From Hyphochytrium catenoides (lineage: Eukaryota > Sar > Hyphochytriomycetes > Hyphochytriales > Hyphochytriaceae), in assembly GCA_900088475.1 (NCBI GenBank), contig FLMG01003912.1:12711-35953 (forward strand): DNA of 23,243 nucleotides, given 5' to 3'. The position numbers were made by a program, and so were the translations under genes. The notes below the pieces were generated by a model. The model was not told the DNA's origin and did no database searches. It worked only from the letters and a program-made list of their open reading frames with translations. Every line of letters begins with the position of its first letter. Within the stretch, counting starts at the first letter, position 1. Below are positions 1-10,311 of the stretch, in pieces.

Positions 1-2
1 CT

Positions 3-58
<56 letters not shown>

Positions 59-125
59 GCTTCTCTTCAGGGCCAAGTTGACCTTTCATCAGCCCTCATT
101 CTAAACTTTCCCTCCACGTTTGTAG
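1..125 (+). other. 3' part of an intron of the 7TM-RGS gene, with (CT)n
   Basis: The window opens inside a (CT)n tract of about 25 units (roughly 6-53). It is followed by mixed sequence ending in a pyrimidine-rich acceptor with AG at 124-125. The in-frame stop at 123-125 and the open frame from 126 agree with 126 being the first exon base. The upstream exons lie outside the window. Confidence 0.55.
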
Positions 126-414
126 AATAACGTCAACCTGTCCATACTAACTCACCATTGTATTCCGGATAGGTACGTCCAAGCCTCCTACGTCGTCCAA
201 CTCCTCCGCTCGCGCCGCGCTCCGCCTTCCTCTTTCTTCCTTGGCGGCCGTCTTCACTGGTGGACAGTGCAGCCCAAATGGCTGGCTTTGCAGTATTTAG
301 CGCTGTCCATGGTCCTCTCCGTCCCGCAGATCGTCATCTTTGCCATAGATTATCTGTTAGTCGGGCTTGATACACAGCTCTGTACCTTCAACACCCTCGG
401 CGCGGTGCGTGGAG

Positions 415-452
<38 letters not shown>

Positions 453-1930
453 GTCTGTCTCTCTTTCTTTTATCTCTCTCTATCTGACTCTCCCTGTGTT
501 GTCTCTCTCTGTCGTTATCAAGTTCTTCACCCGTCTTCTCTTTCGTAGGTTCTCTCTGTCGTCAGCCGCTAGGACTCTCTCTTTACTCCCCCTTCTTCTC
601 TCTTCTACTTTCCCCTATGTCGTTCAGTCTTACACATGCTCCCGTCGTTGTTACTACCATGGTCACTCTTCTCCTTTGCTTCTTCTTCAGCTTTCCCCTG
701 TTCTCCTTCTCTCTCTACAAAAATTTCTCTCACACCTTTACCTTCTTTCTTCTTCCCAAGCTCCTGTTATCTTTCTCAGATGGACACTGTTCCGTTTCTC
801 TCTCTCTCCACATTCTTCTGTTGCTTCCCGCGCTGTCTCTCTGACAGCTCTATGGTAGACTCATGATGCTGATTCTCCCCCAATCCCACGACACTGACTC
901 TCTCTCTCTCTCTCTCTCTCTCTTTTCCCACTTTCTCTCCTTGCAGAACGCCTTCTACTATGGCCAACCCTTCGTAGCCGCCTCTTTCATTCTCTTTCTC
1001 GCTGTGTCTCTCTTTCGGAATGTCCAGGAAGAGTTCCAGTTGACGAGAAACATCATCCGCGTTGTCTTTGCTTTTTCTACCACAGCTCTTCCTTGGCGTC
1101 TCTTTGTCATTCTCTCTCCCTCTCTTATCCCTTCTCTCTCTCTTGAGACTCTCTCTCTCTTCAAGGCAATAGAGGTGGTGACATGGTACATCGCGTTCTC
1201 CTCTTACCTTTACTTTATGGGCATCGTTCCATGGAGACAGAGCCTCTCTCTGTCTCGCTCTCTCTCCCAGAAAAGCAGCAGGGCTATGAGCATACGGACA
1301 ATTGAGAAGGGAGGAAAGATCCTTCCTGGTGCTATTCAAGAAGGAGGGAAGCGCTCTATCTCTGTCTCTTCTACTGTGCAAAGCACTGGTATAGGAGAAA
1401 GAGAGAGAGAGAAAGAGAGAAAGAAAGAGAAGAAAGTCTCCACGACCGCCCGTGTTAAGCGTCTTCTGAGAGAAGAGACACTTGCTTCCGAGTTCGCTCT
1501 CTATTGCATCAAAGAGTTCTGCTGTGAGAACATGCTCTTCATCTCAATTCTGAATGAGTACGCAGACAGCGTCAAGATAGACAGCAAGAGCGTGCAAATC
1601 TTGGATAAGATGCGTGAGGATTTCTTAGAGGATGGCAGTATGAATCAGATCAACGTCTCGATGAAGCTCCGGAAGCAGACGTTGAAGGCCGTGAAGGCCG
1701 TCATTTCTTTAGGGAGAGAAGGAGAGAGAGAGAAGAAAGAAGAAATTGAAAGAGAAGAGAAAGACAAAGAGAGAGAGAAGGTGGGAGAGAAAGAGAGACG
1801 AGATGCAGAGGATCTTCTTCGTACCTGCGAGAAAGAGGTACTCACAATGTTGATCAACCCTTTCAATCGCTGTCTAGAGAAGAACCCGGAGCTGATGGAG
1901 ATAGCTAGGCACTTGCCGGAGGAAGACTAG
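126..1930 (+). CDS. 7TM-RGS protein (receptor-like membrane protein with C-terminal RGS domain), 5' end missing
   Basis: I read two exons, 126-404 and 947-1930, joined in phase 0 across an intron with donor GTGCGT and acceptor TTGCAG; stop is TAG. Exon 126-404 encodes a hydrophobic helix after the motif QPKWLALQYL. The next exon starts NAFYYGQPF and carries about three more helices, the last ending near VPWRQ. A cytoplasmic tail rich in Ser, Arg and Glu follows. The last 160 residues fit an RGS domain: LASEFALYCIKEFCCENMLF resembles the helices that place the conserved E-N-L-F of RGS proteins, and a late helix contains NPFNRCLEKNP. RGS domains speed GTP hydrolysis by G-alpha subunits; 7TM-RGS fusions are known from plants and many protists. 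Odd: an Arg/Glu/Lys-rich insert of about 30 residues (about 1711-1800) splits the RGS fold. The domain call is by eye; the intron is inferred from frame and splice sites. Confidence 0.7.
405..946 (+). other. Intron of the 7TM-RGS gene, pyrimidine-rich with (CT)n tracts
   Basis: The intron is 542 bases, from GTGCGT to TTGCAG. It is almost wholly pyrimidine on the sense strand, with pure (CT)n runs at about 420-449 and 899-923. Open frames inside it are low-complexity Ser/Leu and are not genes. Confidence 0.6.
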
Positions 1931-3480
1931 AGAGAGCTGGAGAGAGAGAGAGAGAGTGAAAAAGAGGGAGAAAGAGAAAAGAGAACGAGAGGAAGGAAGA
2001 GAAAGCTTCAATACCTTCTTATAGAAAATGAAAGCGTGTATACCATAGAAAAGGTGAAAACGGCTTCTGCGTGTTTCGGGGAGAGAAAGAGAGAGAGAAA
2101 GGACGACACAAGAGGGGTGTCAGTGAGTACTGAGAGAAGAGAGAAAGAGAGAGAGAGCTATAAAGGGAGGCGGAAATACGCACTGACTGTATCTCAGAGG
2201 GAGAGAGAGAGAGAAAGAAAGAGGGCGACGAAGAGAGGGGAGAGAGGAAGAGAAAGAGAGAAGAAAGAAGGAGAGGCAATAGTAAAAGTACAGACTCAAA
2301 CAGGGATTGTGCTGAAGAAGAGAGAGAGAGAGAGAAGGGCAAACTAGAGGAAAGGAGCAAAGACCAAGAGAAAGAGAAAAACACACATACACACATAGCG
2401 CGAGAGAGAAAAGTAAGAGGAAGAAAGAGCAACAGCGCGCGCTAGAGAGGAGATGGACGAGAGAAGGCAATAGTACAAGAAAGGAAGCGACCACTACTGA
2501 GTAGGCAGGAAGGGAGAAACAAATTGTAGATAAAAGAGGGACCGAGAGAAAGGGAGAGCTGGGTCGAGAGACAAAGTCTTTGTGAGAGAGAGGGGGAGAC
2601 ACTATTCAAGTTAAGAGAGTGAGAAGTAGAGTGAGAGAAAGGACATAAAGAGAGAGAGAGACTACAAGCAGAGCAAGTCAGACCCGGGAAAGACAGGAGC
2701 TAGAGCTAGCGCCAGAAACAGGAAAAAGCGAAACAGAAAGAGTGTGAAAGAGAGAGAGACACAGAGAAACACGACGAACGAGCGTGAAAGAGAGAGCGAG
2801 ACAAGAAGAGAGGAAGGAAAAAAGACACCTCACGATCTTCCTCTTCTGCGGATCAGCCCGGTCCCCTGGTCACACCTAAAATCCTTGGAAGGGAACGTTA
2901 AAGAAGAAGAACATCCAGAGATGCAAGAGAGAGAGAGACAGTAAAAAGAGAGAGAGAGAGCGAGCAAGACAGACAGTAATGAGAGAGAGAGAGAGAGCAA
3001 GACAGGCAGTAAAAAGAGAGAGAGCGAGAGAAAGAGCGAGACTAAAAAGAGAGAGAGAGTAGTAAGAAGAAGAAGGGAGAACGTGAGGGGAAGAGACGAT
3101 CAAGAGAGAGATAGCAGTAGAACAAGACACAAATAGGGTTCTCTTATGCAGAGAGCGAGAGAGAAGAGAGCAAGAGCAAGAGAGAAGAGCAACTGAAGAG
3201 GGGAGAAGCTTTGAGAAACGGACGAAGCAAGAGGAAGAAGCGAGGAAGAGAAAGAGAGACTCTTGAAGAGGGAGAAAGACCCGAAAAAGAGCGAGATAAC
3301 AGATGCCAAACGGGAGAGAATGGAATCAGAATGGCTTGGAAGTCACTGAAAGAGAGTAAGAACGCTGTTCATTGAGTCTTAAGAGGAAAAAAGGAGAGAA
3401 GACGAGAGAGAAAAGAAGAGAGAGAGAGAGAGCGCTTAGAGAAACGAAGGGGCTAGAAGGGAAAGCCATCAGGTAGCCAT
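1931..3480 (+). repeat. Purine-rich (GA)n-derived tract, no gene
   Basis: The strand is overwhelmingly G and A for about 1.5 kb, made of interrupted (GA)n, (GAAA)n and AGAGCGAG-like words. Reading frames give only Arg/Glu/Lys on the plus strand or Ser/Leu/Phe on the minus strand. It follows the stop of the 7TM-RGS gene directly and may hold its 3' UTR. I see no clear poly(A) signal. Confidence 0.85.
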
Positions 3481-3485
3481 CTCCA

Positions 3486-3736
3486 GCAATTCTCTCTCTC
3501 TCTCTCTTTCTCTTCGCCCACTCTTTCTCAACTCTCTCCTACTGTTTCTCTCTCTTGAACCGCTCTCCTTGCATAGCCTAAGCCAAGAGTCTCCCTAACT
3601 TGTAGAACCTCCATTCCCTCTCTCTCTCTCTCCCCCTCTCTCTCAACCCCTACCACTAGTTCAGACCTAAAGAGAGCAAAAAGTGATGAAAAAACTCTCT
3701 CTCTCTCTCTCTCTTTCTCCCTGCGTCTCTCTCTTT
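3486..3736 (+). repeat. Pyrimidine-rich (CT)n tract downstream of the minus-strand TPR-DUF4470 gene
   Basis: From about 3490 the plus strand changes abruptly from purine to pyrimidine, with (CT)n at about 3491-3507, 3620-3650 and 3695-3715. Read in the sense of the neighbouring minus-strand gene it is (GA)n, so it matches the purine-sense 3' flank of the gene on the other side. Confidence 0.75.
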
Positions 3737-6700
3737 CTACCACTCGACTTTCCTCGCTTCTGTGAGATCCTGCCACATCGTTATCCTCTCCCAGGAGTCC
3801 GTCCTATAGACAAACACCTTGAAGCCGTCCGCTGCCATCCGAAGAAACTCCGTGTCAGGGAGAAAGAAAGAGACACCATCCTCTCTCTCGTGCCATTGAA
3901 AGACAGAGAGAAGATGGAGACGGCCGCTCTCTGCCAGTTCGTTATGAGGATCCATGAATATCTCTCTCAGCCCTTCCTCATAGTATTCTTCGTCGTCTTC
4001 CTCGTCGTCTTCATCTTCCGTCCATCCGCCTTCTTCTCTCTCTCTTTCTCTCTCTTCTCTTTCTCTCTCTCCCCACTTGAACTTTATCAGTGCTAAGCCT
4101 AAGCTCATCGTAGAAATGTGGTCATAAGGCCCTGGATGGCCAAAGACGCGAGAACAGTCAAAGAGACCGTCCAGGCGGTACTTAGAGATCTTTCTCGGGT
4201 CGAGAAGATTCTTCCCTGGGAAGAGAGAGGGAATGCCAAAGTTCAACCGTTTGAGCCAGAGAGAAGAGAGCACCTGGAGCTCGAGATGGATGAGAGAGAG
4301 AGAGACTCTTTTGCCATTTCTCTCTCTCTCTCCTGCGCTGCTACGGAGCCGGGCTGCGGAGATAGGGTTGGGGCTGTCCTGCGGTGGTGTTGCAGAGGTA
4401 ACAAGCTGGTTGTCCAAGAGAGAAGAGAGACAAGAGGCTAGCCAATGCGCAGGAACACCTTGATATTGTACCAGAAACTCTAGGAGACGGAAGAAGAGAG
4501 CCAGCGTCATTGGAGAGTTCTCTCGGCACATGCTTGGCTCCTTATACGCAGGGAAGATAATCAGGAGCACCAGACGATGAAGCCAATAGCTCAGATCTTC
4601 ACGAGAAGGCAAACGCGATAGATCAGACATTCCAGACAAATCTTCAAAAAAGGCCCGAGACGGAGCCCATCGCGGATCATCGCCCCAGAGATCTCCAGAA
4701 ATGAGCCTGGCTCCCACGAACGGACCACAGAGAGAGAGAGACGGGATCAAGCTATGGCTATGGACATACTCTTCATAGTCTTTCCACAGCCCAGTGTTGA
4801 GCAGCACACCAGCATTCAGATAGCTTGTCTTCTTAGGGCGAAGAGCCGGCATGGCGGCGATAAAAGTGGATAGAATCCCAGTGTAATCTGGGATATTGCT
4901 CGCTGCAATGCGGTCATAGAGAACAGGGAGGCCAAGAAGCTCTCTCTCTCTCTTATCGTCCATCGTCATTCTCTCCAACACTGCATGCATGTCGCCAAGA
5001 CAGAGCTCCAATTTCAACTTTGAGCTTCGGTCTGACGATCCAGATGAAGATTGAAATGGTGCAGATAAGTTTGCAGATGAAGCTCCAGTTCCCGATGACA
5101 AATCTTCATCTCCACCCAAGAGCTTCAGCCCTGCAGCTACTTGGTAAAAGACATACGCAGCCCAGTCAAAAAGACCTCGAAGCGGCACATCCTCAGGCGG
5201 AGCCTGCATCCACGCCATACAATAGAAGCTACCGATGACATCGTAAGGGCAGAAGTTCGGATTGAATTGGTCAGGAACTCTATGCCATGCCTTGTCCAAC
5301 ATCGTCACGTTGACTCGCCAGGACTGCCTGATCGCGGTAGAACTCTTAGAAAGAAGAGAGTCGAGCACCTCTGGGTCGAGAGGAAAGAGATCAGGAGAGA
5401 GGCTTGATGGGAGAGATGGTGGAGAAGACGACAAGGAGGAAGAGAGAGGAGACGCCGCTGCTGCGTTGGCACCAAGAGGAGGAGAAGAAGAGAGAGAAGA
5501 CGATGGGAAAGACGAGGAAGGAGGAGGCGGGGGCGGAGGAGGAGGAAGGTTTGACCCTCCACTGGGTGCGGGACGCTTTCTCCCTCTCCCTCCTCCTCCA
5601 GCTCGTGGTGCAGAGGGGGTTCTTACAGGTGGAGGTGGCGGCGGCGGCGCTGGTGGCGGTGCAGCAGCAACGGGAGGCGGCGGCGGAGGAACAGGAGCTC
5701 CACCACCACCTCCGCCCCCCTTCTTCTTCCCTTTCTTTTTTCCTTTGCCGCCTCCGCCTGCCCTTCCGCCACCTGCTAAGGCAGCAGAAGCCGATTTTTT
5801 GGCCATTGCAGACGGGTTAGTCAGAGCTTCAATGTGCTGAATAAAGAACTGAGAGCCTTCCATCGCGACGTCATTCCTCACAGCCCAGTCTTTGCCTTGA
5901 AGATCCTTGAGAGAGAGAGAGAACGGAAGAACCAGAACCTTTTGCTGTCTCACCCACTGTTCTTCCTCTCTGCATCCCGAGAGAGGGAGCTGCATCCCGC
6001 TTGCTTCCATCGGCGCAGCATCAAACTGCTCAGAGAGAAAATCCGATAAAAGTCTCTTTTTCTCCATAAGAGAGAGACCAGGAGGCATTGCGAAGGTGCT
6101 TAGCTCTTTGGCTGTCATCTGGTTTATCCTGTCCAACATCGCGTGCTTTCTCTCTTCTATGAGAGAGAGAAGCTTTGGCGCAGCCTTAGAAGAGAGAATG
6201 TCATCATGAAAGCCCTCAGGCTTCAGCTGATACTGCTGCAGAGCTTGACTGACAGAGACTTTCAAAGGAGAAACGCGCCACTCCCTAAGAACATTAACTA
6301 TGGAGCTCCATGTCGAGGGATCTACATAGATCCAGCGAAGTAAAGGCTCTGGAGGCGTCTTCGAATACCGAAGCAGCTCATCGAGTTTTGCAGAGAGAAG
6401 ATCTGCAAAGAAAGGAGGGAGAACAACGCCCACATAGACATAGAAGAGAAGGGCAGCAACTCTTCCTGCCTCGCCTCCTTCGTAGATCACAGCGAACGAA
6501 GGTGGAGACGGAAGAAGCGCACGAAGATCGTCTAAGAGAGAGAGAATAACCACGAATCGCGCTAGAGTGTGCGCACTGATGTCATTGAGCACAAAGTGCG
6601 CCTGAAGATTTCTCAGCACTTTTTCCCGATGATCTCTGTCCTTTATTGCCTCAATCTGCAGACGCAGATCGATGAGAGAGACAAGGATATGCCGTGCATC

Positions 6701-8004
6701 GCCTACACCTCCATGAAAGAAAGAGAGAGAGCGCAGGTCTTCCTCTGTCATATCTGCGACCTTCAGCCGTGTCTTTGGATCTTCAGCAAAAATCTTCGGA
6801 ATGGCAGATCTTCTCTTCTTCATTTCTTCATCAAGTTGAGCTTCGGAGAGATCAGACAGCGAGCCCGAGAGGAGAGAGACAGCTCTGTCATGGCCTATAA
6901 AGTGAAACTCTGTAGCTTCGTTCTCTCTCGCAGGGCGAAAGCGCGTCATCTCTGACAGTCTCCTTAGCAGCTTCTGCTGCTCTACTCTTTCCAAAGAAAA
7001 TGACAATGCCACGGTACCATCCGTCTTCTGTGCATCTGCAGATGAAGATCCATCAGTCGATGAAGGAGCAGAGTCTTTCCAAGCAGCAAGAACCCGAGCT
7101 GTGGCCAGGACACGCTTGGCTTCTTCATCGAGAGGGAGAGAGAGAGATACTGTCGAAGGACGAGAAGAAGGAGGAGGGGGAGACGGAAAGAGACCCGTCG
7201 CCTTCTGTCCTGGCTGCTGCTGCTGGTTCTTTTCTCTCTCTTCTCTCTCTTTCCTCTCCTTCTCTTCCTGCTGCAAACGAAGCTTCCGCTGTTGCTGTCT
7301 TTGCAGTTTCTGCTGCTCCCTGCGACTCATGCCTTTGTTCTCTCTTCCTCTTGCCTCTTCAGCGCCTCTCTCTCCTGGTCCTCTCCTCACCGCGGCAATC
7401 CCTCCGCCCCCAGCTAATGTCCTCGGGGCTGGGGTCAGAGGAGGAGGAGAGGAGAGAGATGGTGAGGCATTAGAAGCAGCAGGCGGCGATGCTGCTGCTG
7501 GAGGAGAGGGGGATCGAGAGAGAGAAGGCGCAGACGCCGGGGGAGAAGTAGAAGCGGGAGAGGAGGAGGAAGAGAGGGAGACAGAGGCTACCGCCTCTCT
7601 CAGGCCCATCATCTCCGCTTCTGATAGCACAGAGACAGCCTGCGCATACTTCCCTGTGTAAAACAGCGCCTTCCCAAGACGTATCAAATTCTTATGCTCC
7701 AGAGGACGCAATGAATCTGCATTTCCAGACGTCTGAGACAGATTTCTGAAGCTTCTGATAATCTCAAGCGCTCTGAGAGAATCTTTGGCGCTTTCTTCGT
7801 ACCTTCCGAGCTCATAGAAGCAAATAGACCGATTAGAGAAGAAGACAGGGTCAGACGGGTCATAGAATATCGCGAGAGAGTAGCAGCGGACGGCTTCTTG
7901 GAAGTTGAAGCGCTTGTACAGCTCATTTCCTTTTCTTTTCCATTCTGCAGCTTTCTCTTCTCCCCCACCCGGTGTACCGCCAGGGGGAGGGGAGAGAGAA
8001 GGGC

Positions 8005-8035
<31 letters not shown>

Positions 8036-8420
8036 GATCTTGTGTCTTGCTTCCTTCTCTTGGTCTCTGCAGCCCACCGATGTCTGCCGCTCCCGCTTAA
8101 GATGAGTCTCTTTTGTTTCTCATTGCTTTTCTCTTCTTTCAACCGAAGCGGAAGCGTGATACCTAGGTTGCAAGGCGTCAGGGGCAGAAGCGAAGAAAGA
8201 GAAAGAAAAATGAGAGAGAAAACAAAGAGAGAAGATGAGAAGAGCGAGAGGGAGGACAAGCGCGAGGAGAGAGGAGAGAGAAGAACGGAGACCGAGGTGG
8301 AAGAGAGAGCGCTCTCCCTCAAAAAGGAACTTACCGCGCTGGATTCCTAGTAAGCTTATCAATCAGTTTTTGAAGATTTTTCTCTACAATCTGAGGATGC
8401 CTCTCCGTCTGGTAGGCCAT
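3737..8420 (-). CDS. Giant TPR and DUF4470 protein, two exons
   Basis: The main exon, 8066-3737, is one open frame of over 1,440 codons ending in TAG. I add exon 8420-8335: its donor GTAAGT at 8334 and an acceptor CAG at 8067 join it in phase (CG + A, Arg), giving about 1,471 aa. With no splicing, the first ATG of the main exon is at 8011. Order, counted from 8077: TPR-like helices about 43-160 (AAEWKRKGNELYKRF, FFSNRSICFYELGRYEES); Pro/Ser-rich and Gln/Arg/Glu coiled stretch 165-300; DUF4470 about 392-520 (SLSFFHGGVGDARHIL, LQAHFVLNDISAHTLAR); Gly/Lys then poly-Pro linker 765-855; C-terminal domain from about 900 including YDRIAASNIPDYTGIL, a motif of DUF4470 proteins with MYND fingers in fungi. 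I see no MYND Cys/His cluster. TPRs bind partners, often chaperones, and DUF4470 also occurs in dynein-arm assembly factor DNAAF3; the role here is unknown. A (GA)n run encodes Arg-Glu just before Met 8011. Confidence 0.8.
8067..8334 (-). other. 5' intron of the TPR-DUF4470 gene
   Basis: The donor is GTAAGT and the acceptor is CTGCAG; length is 268 bases. The donor half is pyrimidine-rich on the sense strand. A competing acceptor CTAG at 8163 leads to a stop within 15 codons, whereas the one at 8067 keeps the frame. Without cDNA this remains inference. Confidence 0.5.
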
Positions 8421-8462
8421 CCAATGATCTTTTCGAGCCTCAAGTTGCTGCGTTTGAGAGCT

Positions 8463-8463
<1 letters not shown>

Positions 8464-8511
<48 letters not shown>

Positions 8512-8606
8512 NNNCTCTTTCTCTTTCTCTTTCTCTTTCTCTTTCTCTTTCTCTTTCTCTTTCTCTTTCTCTTTCTCTTTCTCTTTCTCTCTCTCTCTCT
8601 CTCTCT
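8464..8606. repeat. Compound microsatellite with assembly gap
   Basis: (CT)n is followed by NNN at 8512-8514, then about 12 copies of the hexamer CTCTTT, then (CT)n again. The three Ns mark an unresolved length, so any frame or distance across this point is unreliable. It lies just upstream of the proposed first exon of the TPR-DUF4470 gene. Confidence 0.9.
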
Positions 8607-8934
8607 TTTTTGTGAGAGCTCCCTCCTATCCAGCAGCCACTTACTGGAGGCAGGCAAAGTCCTACAGTTGTCTTCGCAGCCCCGCCGAAACTAACTATAG
8701 GAAACGAAAGTAGTCTCTCGGAAAACCCTTATTAAATTAAAAAGCCTTACTCACGTTATAAGAGAATGCTAAATACCCAAAAGAAGGGACACTAGCCGAG
8801 GATACCTAACTACATTTGGGATCACAACTTCTTCTTGATTTTTTGAGGTGCCCAAAGGATAGAGATATTCGGAATAATATTACCTAATGCCCAATACAGT
8901 AGCTGACTACTTCAATCGAAAACCGGACTTTCTC
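8607..8934. other. Intergenic, no gene seen
   Basis: Sequence is of normal complexity and moderately AT-rich. A GTAAGT donor-like site on the minus strand near 8650 could belong to a non-coding 5' exon of the TPR-DUF4470 gene. A plus-strand frame with a real ATG begins at 8887 and overlaps the next entry; neither strand is recognisable. Confidence 0.4.
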
Positions 8935-9633
8935 TTATTCTCGGCAGTTTTCGGGGTTAGAGAACTTCACATGTGTGAGAAACTCTACAAGTGGAGATTC
9001 GCCAACGTCTGTAATACTCCACAAAGTGTAGAGAATGTCGGTGTAGAGAAAACAACATACAAGCCAGCAAATGGTCGGGGAAGGCAGCAGGAAAGTAGCA
9101 AGAACAGAAGCGACCTCCTTCTCCTCCTCTATCGTGATCTGAGTCCTTGAATAAGCGGTCGGTCGATGAGGAAGAATGACGAGCACGTCATAGGAACGCT
9201 CTAGAAGAGATGAACTAACGCGGAGCATCGTTTGCCTTTCTAATTTCTTATGCAGTAGATCTACGCTTCTCTTGTTCCCTCATTTTCTTCTCATTTTCGT
9301 TTCCCTTTCCTCAACAGGTTGTCGTGATCTTTGACTGATGATAAACGCTTTCTCTCCTCTTTCAACGCCGGTCTCAGCCCTAGAGTTGTTTCCACTATTT
9401 TGTTCTGACTCAAGTGAGCTGCTTCTTAGGCTGCCCTCCTTCTTTTCTTTCTTGGTTCTTGGCAGCAGCACGCTGAAGAAGAGAAAAATGGTTCGGAAGT
9501 GTAGCATCGTAGCCTCTCCTCCTAACATGTTCGCCTCCTGCCTTTTCTCACCTAACATTTTGCCTGAATTGTCTTCACTATTGCTTTCTTCTCCCTCTTT
9601 CTTCTCCCATGCAGCGAGAGGAAGCGCCACCAT
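8935..9633 (-). CDS. Possible membrane protein, interrupted by one in-frame TGA; unrecognised
   Basis: From ATG at 9633 a frame of about 117 codons runs to TGA at 9282-9280. The same frame then continues open to TAA at 8935 for another 115 codons. The first half is Lys/Glu/Ser-rich with one hydrophobic segment (FRTIFLFFSVLLP). The second half has a hydrophobic stretch (CWLVCCFLYTDILYTLW) that looks like a membrane helix. I do not recognise a family. Either there are two short chance frames, or a gene whose TGA is sense or lies beside an unseen intron. The plus strand also shows good acceptor-like sites here (AG at 9255 and 9320), so strand is not certain. Confidence 0.25.
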
Positions 9634-9666
9634 GAAGAAGTTGTCCAACGAGAAGGGTTCCCGTTG

Positions 9667-9936
9667 ATAGTCAATATCAGTAGGGTATTATCTATAGATG
9701 GAGAGATCCCATGAACAACTATCTATGGATAAGGGTAACTCATAGTCAATATTACTAGGGTATTATCTATAGATAGAGATATCCCATGAACAATAATACC
9801 GGAGTATTATCTATGGATAAGGATAGCTCATAGTCAATATTACTAGGGTATTATCTATAGATACACAAACCCCATACATAATAATAGGGAGGTATTATCT
9901 ATGGACAAGGATAGCCCATAGATAATATGACTAGAG
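9667..9936 (+). repeat. Tandem satellite, 88-bp units built from two 44-bp monomers
   Basis: The word ATAGTCAATATTACTAGGG starts near 9742 and again near 9830, 88 bases apart, with diverged copies near 9667 (75 bases earlier) and 9918 (88 later). Each unit has two half-units, both starting GTATTATCTAT: one continues AGATA and the other GGATAAGGATAGC. The first half-unit holds the perfect 12-bp palindrome TATCTATAGATA at 9764-9775 and 9852-9863. Confidence 0.85.
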
Positions 9937-9966
9937 TTTCATCCTATCTGGCTTCTTCGGACCCCA

Positions 9967-10007
9967 ACATTGTCGCCTCACCAGCAGAAAGACAGAGGCG
10001 ACAATGT
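9967..10007. promoter_or_regulatory. Perfect 13-bp inverted repeat upstream of the peroxidase gene
   Basis: ACATTGTCGCCTC at 9967-9979 is the exact reverse complement of 9995-10007, with a 15-base loop. It lies about 305 bases before the peroxidase ATG and just after the satellite. It could be a hairpin, a dimeric protein site, or a leftover repeat end; nothing distinguishes these. Confidence 0.45.
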
Positions 10008-10311
10008 CACTACTGTTTACCGTTTGCTACTACTGTTTTGCTTCCTCTGCCGCTTGAAGCTTGGGATTAATAACCCAGTGAATTCACTTGTTGCTTGGCG
10101 GCATGTTTGTCGAGCTTTTTATTATTCTTCCTCCTCCTGAGTGCCTCGTCCCGCCCCTCGTCCAGCGAACTCAAAGCTCTCAGCCATTGCTCACTTTTCC
10201 AAGCTGCAACTACGTCGGAAGCGGCAGCCATCAAACCCACCATCGCCGTTATTATTCCCCTGCAAGCAGACAAGAAGCACGTCTCTACTTATCCTCAGAA
10301 AACTATCTACC

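Noticed and set aside
405-946. Long Ser/Leu-rich frames in the CT-rich intron
   Set aside because: They are translations of (CT)n in every frame and lie between good splice sites of the 7TM-RGS gene.
2036-3309. Arg/Glu-rich plus-strand and Ser/Phe-rich minus-strand frames
   Set aside because: They are products of purine low-complexity sequence with no domain and no start context.
5262-5840. Plus-strand Gly/Pro-rich frames opposite the TPR-DUF4470 gene
   Set aside because: They are shadows of the poly-Pro/Gly linker on the minus strand.
8120-8362. Minus-strand frame reading straight through the TPR-DUF4470 intron
   Set aside because: It ends in a stop before reaching the main exon, while the splice at 8334/8067 keeps the frame.
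10141-10311. N-terminal extension of the peroxidase
   Set aside because: It begins with GTG, has no ATG, and would bury the signal peptide.
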